Source: Rostratula benghalensis
Lineage: Eukaryota; Chordata; Aves; Charadriiformes; Rostratulidae
Length of the DNA stretch: 64,000 bases
Assembly (NCBI GenBank): GCA_013399305.1
Contig: VXAI01000088.1
Location: 1,897,878-1,961,877 of the forward strand
Direction of reading: 5' to 3'
Shown: one piece after another, positions 1 to 13,248 of the stretch
Layout of the letters: the number at the start of each line of letters is the position of its first letter
Numbering within the stretch: position 1 is the first letter of the stretch
Program-made: the position numbers and the translations under genes
The notes under the pieces: model-generated
Told to the model about the DNA's origin: nothing
Databases searched by the model: none
Seen by the model: only the letters and a program-made list of their open reading frames with translations

Positions 1-22
1 ATATATACACACACACACACAT
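1..22. repeat. TA/CA dinucleotide microsatellite at the window edge
   Basis: A short TA run passes into an AC run of about eight units, then returns to ATAT. It may extend left of the window. Confidence 0.8.
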
Positions 23-273
23 ATAAGGATATAATTGCTTTGTAAATATTAATCTCAGTAAGATCTCAAATGTTTCTCATTTGATGTCATAATGTGATTC
101 CCTGAGAATCTATGATATGTTGTGAACAATTTAACCGACTGGATCTTATCTATTCTTTGATGAATAGTGCAGCACCAAATGGTAAAAACATTTGCTGACA
201 TGAAGGAAGGAAAGACAAAGAAAAAATTATTACAATATTTCTCTGTTCAAGCAAAAGACCTATATAATATTTG

Positions 274-493
274 AATCATAGAATGGATTGGTTTGGAAGG
301 GACCTTTAACGATCATCTAGTCCACCTCCCCTGCCATAGCCTGGGATATCTTTCTTTAGACCAGGCTGCTCAAAGTCCCAGACAGCCTGGCCTTGAACAC
401 TTCTGGGGATGGGGCAGCCTCTCTGGGCAACCTGTTCCCCGTCTCACCACCCTCACAGGAAAGAATTTCTTACTTATATCCAGTCTAAATCTA
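274..493 (-). mobile_element. CR1 LINE 3'-end fragment
   Basis: This is the reverse complement of a CR1 3' end. From its tail it reads as the AATCATAGAATGG terminus, then the segments corresponding to GGGACCTTTAACGATCATCT, CAGGCTGCTCAAAG and CTGGGCAACCTGTTCC. It stops near 493, so the copy is strongly 5'-truncated at about 220 bp. It is in the same orientation as the EDIL3 transcript. The 84-codon frame over it on the plus strand is a shadow of the repeat. Confidence 0.92.
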
Positions 494-695
494 ACTCACT
501 TTCTAAAATATCTGTTATCAAACTATGCTACACTATCTAATATATAGCTATCTAAGGTGGTGATGAGTATAACCTTCCTACCTGCCTCCACAAATAGTTA
601 TGAAAAATCAGAATCTTAAAATTTTTATATTATTTGCATATTGTACTTAGACGGAGTACAAAACACAAATGACAATTACCTAAAACACCAGGCTT

Positions 696-757
696 AAAAA
701 AAAAAACAAAAAAAACCCAAACACAAAAAACAAACCAAACCAAAACAACAACAGTGA
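696..757 (+). repeat. A-rich low-complexity tract
   Basis: Long A runs are interrupted by C or CC, in patterns such as AAAACAAAAAAAACCC and CAAACCAAACC. It looks like simple A-rich sequence, with no adjoining retroelement body recognisable on either side. Confidence 0.75.
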
Positions 758-3700
758 CAAATCATGTAACGGCTCCCTGTGAGTGATGATCTCAAAGGGC
801 ATGTATGTATTATTTCAATAAAAGTCAAAGTGAAAAGACAGTTGGACAAAGTGCTGCACATTATGCTGTACTGTGTTTCATTGTGTCTTAGAAGATATAT
901 TTGGTATCTTTGGAAATTATTCCAGAGTCCTTGAGGAGAGTGGGGCAAATCTTCACATAGCAGATAATCCAAAATTAAGTGATACTTTAGGCTTAAAAAC
1001 AACTTTCAACAAAGCAACCTGGTCATAGTACAGTGACCAGCTTTAAAAGACTTATGCCACAGGTGCAGATAGGAAAAGGAACATGGAAACAAATGTTGAC
1101 GAGAACTGTCCTGAGATCTAGATAGATGCTTACCCAGAAGCAGGGCTAAGGAAAACCTTGCTGTGAGGATGAATTTTGAGATGAATGTGAGGATCATCTC
1201 CTCCGTACATAGGCTTCTTGATTTAACTTTGGTTAAAAAACATGCAAGTATACTCTGTCTTAGATGAAACATGCTTAATGAATTAAAAATACAGTTCATT
1301 AGATTGAACCCCTGAAGAAACCCCTGTGGAATGCCATTTATACAGAGAGATGCTCACAGTCATTGCAGAATTATTTATTTATTCCAATCAGAGTAAAATT
1401 TTAACAACTTCACTTCTATGAGATTATTTATGGAGGGTGCTGTTACAGAAGCTAGACTCTATCCCACGGATCAGAATATGGGAAATATCATTGTTTTATC
1501 CTTTTGATTTAATAAAATAAAAATCTAGTCTGAATACCAATCACAGGTCCATTACAAGTTTATAATGTTCATCAAATGTTCATATAATGCTTATAATTTC
1601 CATAAAATTAATTTGTTAGCTACAATTTATCCTACCTCATATTTTTTAGTAAGTAAAGGTATTGTTTGGAAAAATACTGTGGTGCCCTGCAATTATCATT
1701 CTCATGTTTCCTCCCCTGCAATTGATAAACTAAATGCAGTGTCTTCTCACAGAGTATTTAAAAGACAATCATAAGGTATTTCTAATGGTTTTGAATGCTA
1801 AGTGGTGATTTCTGGGCATCACAGCTGGAATTGCATGAATATCTCCTCCCCAACACTAACAGAGTAACACGAGGATCTGGAAGTTAATTACATTCCACCA
1901 AGATAAATGTCACAAACTGGAGGGAACTTACTGCATTTTTTTGGAAATGAGCAAAATCTGATAGTTGATGGAACTTGTTTTCTGCCAGGATAACGCACAT
2001 GCCACTGAAATTCCTGTGAAAAGATCTAGGTGACCACATGAGGCTTTGGATGCAGTTTCTATTTATTTTTCAGCACCCCTGTATCGTTCAAACTGCAGAT
2101 TGCCTTCTGGCTCTGAAGAACAGGTATCTTTTTTTTATGCAGAACATATATCTTCGTAAATGTCAATATAACCTCAGAAATAACTTGTATTAAAATACCA
2201 TCAGATTGTACTAACCTGTTACACTCAAAACAACAACATCTGGCCGTATCTTAAAGCAAAATTAATAGAAACCATAAATTATAAAACACTTGAAGACCTA
2301 GTATTACTTAATAATTTTAAGATATAAGTTAATGTTAGGTAAAGAATGATTGTGCTTTATTCATAGTTTTTCCTGTGGAAAAGCTAGAACAACTGATATC
2401 TTTATTATGAAGGTTTAAAGATAACTTTATTTTCACATGCTTGCTCTTATCACTAAAGTTAAAACTTTTCCCTGCTCTTAAAGCCACAGTCTGGGTTTGA
2501 TTTTGACTCCCCTGGAAGCAAGATAGTGCACTTCATTGTTAAAATGTAAATTGCACTTCTAAGTTACATTTTCACTGCACTTAATTTAAGCTCCAGTCTA
2601 GCAAACGCATGCTGGAAGACAGGCTCATAAAGACAATAGTTCTACCATGCATTGACTCCAAATACTACGTACTTCACTGCTTTGCCGAGAGAGATACAAA
2701 AAAACACGTGTACAATTGTGCAGGACATTATTGTTTCATCCTACAGAATTTCTAAAAAAAGACAGTATCTATACTTAAATATACCTTATTTTGTTGTAGT
2801 AACTTTTTATGTAAATGTAGAGCTGGGTTATACTCTACTAGCGGGTCGAAGATCCAAAGTTTGCTACTTAAGGCAGAGGTTAGACTTGTTTTCCCACTGG
2901 TGGAAAAAGACATTATTTGGTGCCTGGAGAAGTTTAGTCAAATTAATTCCTGAAAGAAACCCCATATTAATAAAAATTTTCCCCAAGAAAATAATAGTTT
3001 CAAAAATAATTCCCAAAGAATCTAATAACGTAAAATATCAATGTCCTAGAACCAGATTAAATAACAGAAAGTGTTACTCTTACACTAATTCACTTACTTT
3101 TACAGATATTTCATCATGTTCCATTGTAACATAATTTCTGTGCAGTTGAAATTTGTGCAAATATTTTCATATATGAGTTTTGTCTCCTATCGTAAATCTA
3201 TCATGTACCATTTATGCCAGAGGCATTTGTTTGTCTGCCTGAATCAAAGAACACAAACATTCTGGTACTGTATGTTTGTGTACTTCTAGCTGTTGATTTG
3301 TCTGTGTGGGAGTATCTATCTGCACTGCTGTATCAGTGCAACTCCCACATGTATAGTCTTACTGGAAACAGCATCCTCTTATAGAATAACCAACAAGAAA
3401 AGGTCACCAGTCTTTCCATTAAGATTTTTTATACAGAAAGTTACACTAGTACAGCTATTACTGCATAAATAATTGGGGCACTTCTTTAGAAGCCAATTAA
3501 CCCAGAAACACTAAGAACTATAGCAATAATAAAAACAATAGCTAAAAATTAGGTGCAGCTCACTCACCCATTCACAAGTAAATAGATGATTTGAGTTTGA
3601 AACATATTTGATTGATTCTTGGGGAAAAATATTTGAAAAAATACTGGTGTAAAAGACATTCTTGGTCATGGGTGAATTCAAGGACACCGTGAATGTTTAG

Positions 3701-4479
3701 GAATATTCTATTATGAAGCCACAATCAAAAGACGTTCATGGTAAATTATTGGCTGAAATTTATTGAACAAAATAATTATGTGGAGAAATAAATGAATCAG
3801 TGGTTCTAGGTCAGAGTAAAACAAAGCAGTCAGAAGTGATTAAAAAGATATCCAGTTAAAAAAATACAAAAGCAAACAAACAATGTCATCTGGCACTCCA
3901 AAAGACAAGGGTTCCTTAGGAAATACATATTGAATTTGTAGTCTTTTGTGAAATTTTGAAGTTTCAGTTGGTAAATCTAATAGGGATCTGTAACCCATGT
4001 GGCTGTCTCATAAATTCTGTTTCCCTCCTTTTACCCGTTTTCAGCTGATCTATCTGGTTAGTTTAGCCAGCTCGCAGTACAGGCTTTCACTAAAGTGGCA
4101 GTAATGTTCAAAGGGCAGACTGGGAGGCCATACCTTCAGGAGACACTCCACTGATTGCAACAGGAATGAAGGCACAGCCATGTAAAGATTGCCTTGAAAA
4201 TTACAGCAGAATGTTCATATACACCTCGAAACGCTGTCTCTACAAAATGTGAGTACTTAAGCAAATTCCATAAAGGGGAAAAGGATGTTGGGTTTTTTTT
4301 TTCCCCTTTCCTATGTAAAAATACCTCCTTATTAAGTGACACTTCTATTGAACAGCTGTACGAGGTTTCTTAAGACATTTTGCATGAAAATTTCAAGACT
4401 GGCAGATCTTTCAAGAAACGCATAGTTGAAGGCTGGTGCTTAATAACTATAACTTATACTCCTCAGGGGTGTGTTAGCA

Positions 4480-4830
4480 CTCTACAGCTCTTTCCCAAAC
4501 TCTCCCTTCCCCCATTTTTCTCATCTCAGTCATGCTTTCTTTCCATTCCACTACTATCTTCATCTTAAAAGCTCCCTTTTGCTTCTTTCTCCATTCAATG
4601 CTCATCTTAACTATTCTGCTTCTTTCACTTTCCACTCTTGGCTTTGTTCTCCATCCTTTCCTTTATTATTCTCAACCTTACCCTAATTAGTTATATTGCT
4701 CCCAAGTTGTAGGTTAGTGTTGTAAACAGTGTTCAATTCTTCTTTGCCATCTTCCTTTCTTCTTTCACTTTCCTTACCTTTTTCTCCTTTGGTCCTCTGG
4801 AGACCTTTACTTTTTTTAACAAGCCACTAT
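4480..4830 (+). repeat. Pyrimidine-rich low-complexity tract
   Basis: About 350 bp are dominated by C and T on the plus strand, with many CTTTC, TTCCTT and CTCC blocks and few purine runs. It is imperfect and not a simple tandem repeat. It produces overlapping open frames (4380-4568, 4471-4686) rich in Ser, Phe, Leu and Pro that look compositional and not coding. The EDIL3 pre-mRNA would carry the purine-rich complement. Confidence 0.65.
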
Positions 4831-5639
4831 AAAGTGGCTCCCTATTCTTTTGATGTTTTAGCTCACTGAGTTTATACAATTCAATGCCATTTCAAATATG
4901 TTAAGCTGTTTAGTGGCATTCTTCGGTATGTTGTCTGCTTTCTCTTTAAATACTCCCAGGCTAATGGATTGCCAATTAATTAGAAATAGTTAATCTTCAC
5001 AACAGAATAAACACTATGTGTTTGTCTCTCTTGGGGAGCTCCTAAACTAATTTTTATGACTGTGTTATTATCCGCTCTTACTACTTGGCAGCCTGTCAAT
5101 GGAAATAAAAGTTCACCAAGCAGATATCCAGGCCATATAATGTTTTCTTCAAGCACAGGGCTTTTGCAGCTGCTGTCTGTCCCTTCCTTCACTGTTTGTT
5201 CCCTGGCTGCACTACCTTTAAGCATACCAGTTTTGGGGGTCATTCTGGTGGTTGAGCTTCACCAGAAGACAGATTAAAAAGTGAGCAGAAATGCCGATTA
5301 TATTTTTTTTGTTTTCCTGATTACTTGTGACCTGGTTTGTTGTGTGAAGCATGATGTGACAGCTTTAACAAGGAAGAAGCAAAAAAGGAAGGAACACGTG
5401 GCAGAGAAGATTTTGAACTACAACTGGAGGAGTATATCTCCTACTGACTTCAAACTGAGGGAAAAAGAGATGAGAGGAGAGGAGCCAACACCAGTATGGC
5501 TATTTAGCATGTGTTATACACAAAATAAAACTGGTTAAAAGTATTTTTTTAAAAAGGTGGCTCTTAAGGAATGGTTACCATGATGCAGTTGTAATCATTA
5601 ATTACTCATACCTGCTGAAGTTGTTTCCTCTTCAAATGA

Positions 5640-5745
5640 GGTTATGAAAAAGGTAGCAGGGGAAAGAGCGGGGTGGGGACAAGGAATGGGAAGAGGAAAA
5701 AAAAAGGAAGGGAAGGGAGAAGAGAGGAAAATAAATATGAAGAAA
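5640..5745 (+). repeat. Purine/G-rich tract with a G-quadruplex-like core
   Basis: About 100 bp are nearly all A and G on the plus strand. Four G runs occur at 5659-5662, 5670-5673, 5675-5678 and 5688-5690, with gaps of 7, 1 and 9 bases. An AAGG/GGGAAG-type tail follows. The plus strand is the template strand for EDIL3. Confidence 0.6.
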
Positions 5746-8700
5746 TCCACATAGTCCTAAAAATTCTTTACATTTTCAGTATAAGAGAACTAAGACATCA
5801 TGAGAAACCTCATTCTCTCATTCTAGTTTGATCAGCTTGTGTAGAGGATGTCCCGTCTCAGTGGGGAACTAAAATGAGTTAGAATCTCAGCTTGCACTTA
5901 TGTTACACTCTTAACTTTTCCCTCTAATTTAGGTTATAGGGTATGGCCCTATACTGCAGCAGAAATGCTCATCAGAAGATTTCAGTCAAATACTTGGCAT
6001 TTAAACTCACTGCCAGAGCTAGCTGTTGCATTACTAAAAAGGAGATTTCTTAAGGTAATATCTTCTAAAAGAACAACTGCAGGACCCTGTTATTTGGTTA
6101 GCTCAGTTGCCTGATGACATAGCTAAGCCAGCTGCAGGTTAGCACTTAATGAGAGGTACAGCACACACCTTTTCCTATCTCTCCATCCTCTACCCCTTCT
6201 GTTCCTTTCATTATCTTCCTAACTTAGCTCTGTCAGTAATGAAGTAATAATCCTGAAATTATGTAGTTAAGGAGCAAAAATGGCAGTCTGGGGCTTTGCT
6301 TTTGTTTTTCCATTAGGATTGAGTTGGAGGGGGAAGTTGCCCATTGGACTCTCCATTCCAGATGTTTATTGTCTAAGAAAAATAATAAAAATCCAGATTG
6401 TCATGCTAGAACTTCTCCCTTTTGGTGATAGATAACCTTTAAATTGCCTGAAGTTACCGTCAGAAAGTACCTTTGACTGTAGATTATCTACTACCCTGAC
6501 ATTCAAAAGAAAAAAGAAAAAAAAACCCAGACAGATTCACAGTAAAACTGTATTTTAACAGTATATCAGTGACCTAGTTCTTTCTCTTCTTGCAGTCAGT
6601 GTGCTTTATACCCACATGCATCATAAAAACAGTCTTCTCGCAGTCTTGCAAATTTTCAGTGACAGAAAAAGCAGCAATCAAGTGTTTCTCACTTGGATAC
6701 TCTAAAAACACCTAGAAGTCTGAGATGATTCTCCATAAATATGATATAGAGATGCCCTTACAATACTAAACACAGGTATCCACACTTTTATTTTATTCTC
6801 TTTTAGGGAGTCTCTTCCACCAGTAGAAACAGAAGCTCCTCTTGTTCTACATGTTGCAGAATCAGTTCCCTACAAACAATGCTCCTACAGCCATGGCAAA
6901 CATTGATCCACCCTGATGGCTTCAGAGCTTGCACTTGGCATGGATAAAGACTACAACATTTTCTCAAAGATCAGTGCCATGCTTGGTAAATTGGCTTCTT
7001 TGACTTCAATATCACACCATGTATTATGCTAGGAGAAATTAGGAAAGGAGCAGGAAGATCTTGCTTCTTTTCAGTGAAACATTTTCAGACATAGCAGAGA
7101 CCTTGTCAACAGACACCAACTGCATTTGAGACCAACTCTAAACCATGGGTAATTCAGTACAATATTCTATATACAATTCTATGTCACAATTAACGCTGGA
7201 CACATCAGTTATTTCTAATTGCAGAGTGGCATGGTGTTCTTTTGGGGGCTGTCAAATCCAATCGATAGAAAATAATGAATTACTGTGTGAAGCACCAGCC
7301 AACTGTCTTCTCTCTAACTAAAGTTTCCTGAGGTAAATAGGTGGGTTTTATTTATACAGTTTGGTGTTCAGATAAACACTTAAGAAGGCTATGTTGCAAG
7401 AACAGTACATTATGAAATGAATAATCTAAAATGGCCTAAACAGGGCACTTAACAGGCTTTTGTAACTCCTCACTTAGTGTCTAAATGTTTATTTTGAAAT
7501 TAGTTTAATCAATGTTGAGGTATGTACACACGTAAAGCCTACATAAAGCTTTTAAATTTTACAGTGTTGTTTTACTGTATAATTACTAAATTTAAGTAAA
7601 ATGTGTTTGCAACAGTAGAGGATTTCAAGACAACAGAAGAAGGAAAAGAAAATACCACCCTATTTTTTTTAACTGGACTAATCAGATACATCGTTAGTTC
7701 AATAACAACATCACAGCTGATTCCACAAAAAAGAAACTGAGTATTTAAAACTGAAGAGCATCAGAATCAGCAGTAAGCAAACAGACTACAAACTAATTGT
7801 AAGTGGGTTGTAATTTTTCAAGGTACCAATGGCAGGGCATAAACAGAACAAAAACATGAGAGTTAGTTAATTAGTTAGAAGTTTTATTATTAAATTTTAC
7901 TAATGCCCCAAATTTGTATGAAGTGCAAACTCAACTGCTCTTTGAGCAACCAGTAATGAAAAGTACTAGTGTCTCTGCATCTAAGCTGGTTAAACAAAAC
8001 TGATTAATTGAACAAAGAATATTTATTTCAATAACATTTTTTTCAGACTGCTATTTGAATAATATTCTTAGACTTAATTATTGTCTGAATACTAGTATTA
8101 GCAATTCAAAACTGGATTCTGTTATTACCCTGGTGTTTGTTTCACCGGGACCACTCTGCACTTAGGCATGCTTCTAAGTAAAAAAGCATAGCTGAATCTC
8201 AGCTGAAATCAATCATTCAGATGCCAAGACAACTATGCTTATAATATTACTTTTCTGTTTGTTTTATTAATTTTGACTATTTGATTGCTGGTTTACACCA
8301 GGCTATGTTAATTTCTCATCTGAGTTAGACAGGAATTAGTGAGAATTGCTTTTTGAAAATGCAAACCACCTAGTTCTACTTGTCACATGGTATTTCTCAA
8401 CCCTAGACAGAAATTAAAGATGCATATTAAAAATAGATATGAAAATGTGGTTAAGAACTTGTTTGTACATCATGCGCACTTTTTCAAAAATCAAATTAAT
8501 GTAATCCCTTACTGTATGTGCCAGGACTACTTTCACCCTCCAGAGCTTGATAAACCATGTTTAAAAAAATAGCCTTCAGAGAGCTATTGAATGCTCAAAG
8601 AATACACTATTTTTGCTTTACCATACCGTGTCAAATGCAATGTCAGCATTCTGCTTTCCACTCGTTAAGTAAATGCAGTAAATTACCACACAAAAAAATT

Positions 8701-10053
8701 CCTACACAACACCACTATTTTTTTCCATCAGCAGTGATTTAAAACTTGAAGTTATTTTAAAAAAACCTATTTATACAGTGAGTCATGTCCATAGTAATTA
8801 TCTGTAATTTACTTTATTTATTTCAGAGGGGTGAATCACCTTGCTCAACTGAGTTTGCACAAGCTGGTGACTCACTATGCTGAGTAGTACATCACCATCA
8901 GCCTGGCTTTCTCCTTCTGACTCCAGAGTTGTGAGACCCATACAGAGGTTTCAGGTGCTTGACAAAAAAGGACTCGAAAACAATCATGGACATTCCTCAG
9001 TTGTGGTCTGATAACAGCATTGCATGACTTTAAACTGTAAACTACTCTGCGGCTTTAAAACATTTTCAAAAATATTTTCCTTACCCTTTTAATGCATCAT
9101 TGACAAAATGTAATAAGACATATGGCAGCACAAACATTAGTTTTTATTTTAGAGAAAATCTGATGTTCACTTGGGGAAACTTAATCATGTTTTCCTTAGA
9201 GGTGAATAATACTGCATGATATTAGTGGGGAAAAAAGACTCAGACATGGGTGGATTTGGAAAGCATATGGAAGGATACATATTTTCCAACATATAGCTTA
9301 AGAATGGTGATGTAAGAAGGTGATGCTTGGACAGTATCTAAAGACCTATGCCAGGCTTCTGAGTATTTCTGTAACAATGATGGAAGCCTTGATTGCTCTG
9401 GGGAAAATCTGAACTTTGACATACAAGTAGCTTGAGGGAGTAAATTCTGTATAACAGTGTGCTATACTACATTAAATATGACGACATATTACATTTATAT
9501 TGTCTGGTGTTAATTTTACATCAGTATGGAATATATTTGCCTTTAACATTCAAATAAAACATAAGACTCATATATAAAATAATAAATTTAGATATATGAC
9601 ATTATCTGTGTGGAAAAAGCTATGAAAGAGAGATTATCTAAATGAGCCACTCTTTGTCCCACTCTGTGAAATCAAATGTGCTAAAGACACCTCCAAGACA
9701 CAGCCCAGACGATCAACGCTATCTGACTCATAACAACTTATTCAACCAACTCAACTGGCTGCCACTGCAACAACTGGTATAAATAATTGTATCTCCTAGT
9801 TATAAAGAGGAGGCACAAACCCTGAGAAAAACAGAATGTTTTGAAGGTGTGTGAATCTAAAGAATCTGGAAAACATGCCATTTATGCCAGTCGATCACAT
9901 ACACATCTGTTAGTGTGAATAAGAGTTTTTTATATCTCAGTTTAACAGTAAAATTGGATTTGTTCTGTTACTATGTGTTGATTGCAATTGAAGTCCTGGG
10001 ACACAAGCACATCCTTCACCTTCAGCTTCATCTGACTAAGTTGTACATTCTTA

Positions 10054-10090
10054 ACAAACAAACAAACAAATAAACAAACCAACCAAAACA
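10054..10090 (+). repeat. AAAC tetranucleotide tract
   Basis: Repeats of AAAC with AAAT and AACC variants cover about nine units. No retroelement body is recognisable next to it. Confidence 0.75.
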
Positions 10091-10837
10091 AGAAGGAAGA
10101 CACCAGGCAACTCACTAGTGCATGTCAGAGATCACTCACTATGAACTGATAAAATTCTGCTTGGATGACAGATGTTAAATGGAAAACAAAATCGTTAATT
10201 AAGAAAGCCTTGAAATGCCTGTGGCACTTAATAGAGGAAACCTATCACTTGTCATATGTTTACATCCAGTGAAGCTCTTAAAGACTAAAAAAAAGATACT
10301 TGTTCTTCTCTTCATGATTTTATTTCAAGAAATAAACTTATTTTTAAAAGTGGGTACCTAAGCAAAACTTCAGCTACTATTAAAATCTAGAATATTAGCA
10401 TCTTGAAATGATAATGTTAGAAATGCCAATAAAAGGTGGCTAATTCATTCTCACTAGTCTTCGTTTTTTTCTAAGCACCAGGACATAGTGCTGAATGAGA
10501 ACAAATTTAAATATGAAATAAAAGGTTTATTTAGGTGAAACTCTCTATTTTTTTACAGAAAAGAAGATTAGATAATGATTTTTGTGGTTAATACCTTGAA
10601 CATTTACAACTCTGTGGAACAAGACAGTCAATGGAGTGCTCTGTGAGCCTAATATTTGGCAGGATATTCTTCTTAAGGAAAACAGCATGAAAAGATTTAG
10701 TTTTAAAACAATTATTCAGCTTTTAGTCAGCTGCGGTTCTTGCCAAGTTTTCAAGTGCTGCCAAAGGCATAGCAGTACTTAAAGCTGTAATTACGAAACC
10801 AGGAGTAGTCATGACTTGAAATATCACACAATTTTAC

Positions 10838-10858
10838 ACACACACACACACACACACA
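10838..10858 (+). repeat. CA dinucleotide microsatellite
   Basis: About ten uninterrupted CA units sit in unique intron sequence. Confidence 0.85.
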
Positions 10859-12818
10859 GGCTGCCATAAACAGTCTTGGGAAGATGTGTATGTTCCAAAA
10901 GAGCAAAGAATGTAATCACAAAATATCCTAGCATTTTCATGTGCAGAAACAATAGAAACAAGCGTACTCGATTAGCTAAGCGACTAAGACCATGAATCAG
11001 TGTACAGTAGTCTTTGCTTCTTCAAATTTCAAAGCACATTCTCCAACATCCAAATGCATAATCTTATAATTAAATAATAAAAAAAAAGCTGTCAATACAG
11101 TTATGGTTAGGCTATCTTTTGTTACACTTATATATGAAAAAAAAAATGATCCAGGACATCCCCATATTTACAGAGGAAACTTCGCTTTCCAAGTCAAAAA
11201 CTTTTGTATTTCCAGTCACTTGAAGATTTTTCACTTGGTTGTTTTCTGTGTTTTAAGGGAAATTTGACCAGCTACTTTGCTCTCTGAGCAAGGGAGGAGA
11301 GCAAGGCTTTCTCAAAGTCACAAAAATTCAAGCTGAAACAAAGTGGAACTGACATAAGTAGAGGTTGAGCAGGGTTTGAGCATCACCAAATCTTCTACAA
11401 GAAATATGAAGGTGAATACCATACTACTTGACAATATTCAAAATCCAACATCCAAGAGAATGAGGAAAAAAATCAAAATTCAAAGACAAAAACAATGCTC
11501 AGAACAAAAAATAGCAGTTAAGACAAACAAATCCCAACTCTACATTGTCCTGTAATACCAGATACCATCTTTAATTCATGAACTTGCTGTGACACTACTG
11601 TGCCACTTCCCACCCTAGACTAACCTCAACCAGCCTGTCTGCTGTCAACAAACTATGTCCAGATTGGCCAGCATGACTCATGGAAATACATACCAGGGAG
11701 TTCAGTAAACCTGTAGAAAAACCCAACAACTTTTAAACCTTAATGTTTCAGGACAAACATGTCTCCTGCAATTTTTAGTGCTTTCCCAAATACTTTGTGG
11801 GTTTTGGCAAATTTTCTAACATGCCAGTTACAAAAAAGTGTACTGCCATTCTTTCTGGGGAATGAAGATGCATGAACCACCAAACAGACAACAATTTTAT
11901 CATCATCTGAAAAGTCTCTAGACTGCATCAAGACAAAATGAAAAGTATTCAATAGTCACTGTATCATAAAAAATACTCTTACAACATATCGATCATAGGA
12001 CCAAGGGCATACAGTTCTCAGTTAGAAAGCCCTGCTTGATTCACAGGCCCTAAAAAAGAATTTATTTTTTTTTTTTTAAGCCAGGTTTATAGTACTCTTT
12101 TCAGCCTAACTGAGGGATGGCATACTGCTTTACTGAGATAATTTCCATGGAACACAATCTTCGTCACAGAAAATTTGAGCTGTAAATTCTATGACATGCC
12201 AAGAAGAGAATTCAAAGGAGCAGATGGCAGCTAAAATGAAGGATGTGGCATTAGAGGAGTCCCATGCAGGGAGACATATTGCTTTAGTGCAGTATGTGTT
12301 TTCATTTGTTTTTCAGTAACTTCAAGAATGAGGAACAGAAAATACCCTGCCATAAAACTGCATGGCATGAATCTGGGTACAGAAAAGAAAACACTTGAGT
12401 CCTGATACAAGAAAGACAAAGCAGATCTTATAAAATTAATTAAACAGTATTTTGATTGCCCAGGTAAATTCTGGAGACTGGAACATACTGCTTAAGGAAT
12501 GATTGACATAACTGTCTTGACTTCTAATTTTTCTGACTAGGCAGAAGCAAAAGAAGACCCTGTTATCTTTGTGGCTAATACTAGCATTATATGTAACTAC
12601 AGTACAACCAAAATAAATATCTAAACACATTTGAATGCCCTATTTTTTAATATTGAAAAATATATATTGAAATATATGATTGATGTAGACTGTGGCAAAA
12701 CAGCGTCAATAATGTCCAGCTTCAAAAAAACCACTGCCCTCACCTAGATCTTGAAGAATTTATTACCATATGTATATGTTAAACACAGAAACAATAACTC
12801 ATAGAAAATACTAATGTA

Positions 12819-13248
12819 TCAGTTTTGTCCTTTTCAGTATTTTCATCAATGCCTGGATGAAGAGATGGAATGTACTCTCAGCAAGAAGAGAAGATTGAGA
12901 GGAGACCCTATCAACACCTATAAATTCTTAAAGGGTGGGTGTCAAGAGGAGGAGGCCAGGCTTCTTTCAGTGGTACCCAGTGACAAAACAAGAGGAAATG
13001 GGCACAAACTTGAACATAAGAAGTTCCATCTAAACATGAGGAGGGACTTCTTTACCTTGAGGGTGGCAGAGCCCTTGAACAGGCTGCCCAGAGATGTGAT
13101 GGAGTCTCTGTCTCAGGAAACATTCAAAAGCTGCCTGGACATGTTCCTGCACAACTTGCTCTAGGAGGACCTGCTTTGGCAGGGGGGTTGGTCTAGATGA
13201 TCTCCAGAGGTCTCTTCCAACCCCATATCATTCTGTGATTATGTGATC
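12819..13248 (+). mobile_element. CR1 LINE fragment with an internal deletion
   Basis: This is a CR1 copy whose left part (12819-12880) is the end of the reverse-transcriptase palm coding region (IFI-N-DLGEGMECTL-like). The right part (from about 12886) is the C-terminal pol region and 3' tail ending at ATTCTGTGATTATGTGATC. Compared with the copy at 19236-20188, about 418 bp (matching 19413-19830) are missing. The junction lies in a shared AAG. Outside the deletion the two copies differ at only about fourteen positions in roughly 350 by eye. A 116-codon open frame (12814-13164) crosses the junction. It is a fused CR1 remnant, not a host gene. Confidence 0.93.

Larger units (their letters stand above)
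494..12818. other. Unique AT-rich intron with no gene or large repeat seen
   Basis: This 12.3-kb stretch has no CR1 copy that I can recognise and no frame with gene-like features. It contains low-complexity tracts listed separately: an A/C-rich run near 690-760, a pyrimidine-rich tract near 4480-4830, a purine/G-rich tract near 5640-5745, an AAAC-type run near 10054-10090 and a CA repeat near 10838-10858. The longest open frame (2652-3134, plus) begins with TTG and shows no motif, so I treat it as chance. Confidence 0.7.

Noticed and set aside
1140..1299. Minus-strand sequence with a slight resemblance to the RGD-bearing second EGF exon of EDIL3
   Set aside because: The cysteine spacing of an EGF module and the RGD triplet are absent, so the similarity of a few bases is chance.
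2652..3134. A 160-codon open frame on the plus strand, the longest one outside repeats
   Set aside because: It starts with TTG, shows no domain, signal peptide or repeat pattern, and has no splice context. A rough hand estimate for AT-rich DNA of this size makes one such frame only mildly unlikely. A protein search with a conserved hit in other birds would reverse this.
12814..13164. An apparent small gene of 116 codons, nearly repeated at 19759-20106
   Set aside because: Both are CR1 pol C-terminal remnants. Their similarity reflects a shared LINE subfamily and not a host gene family.
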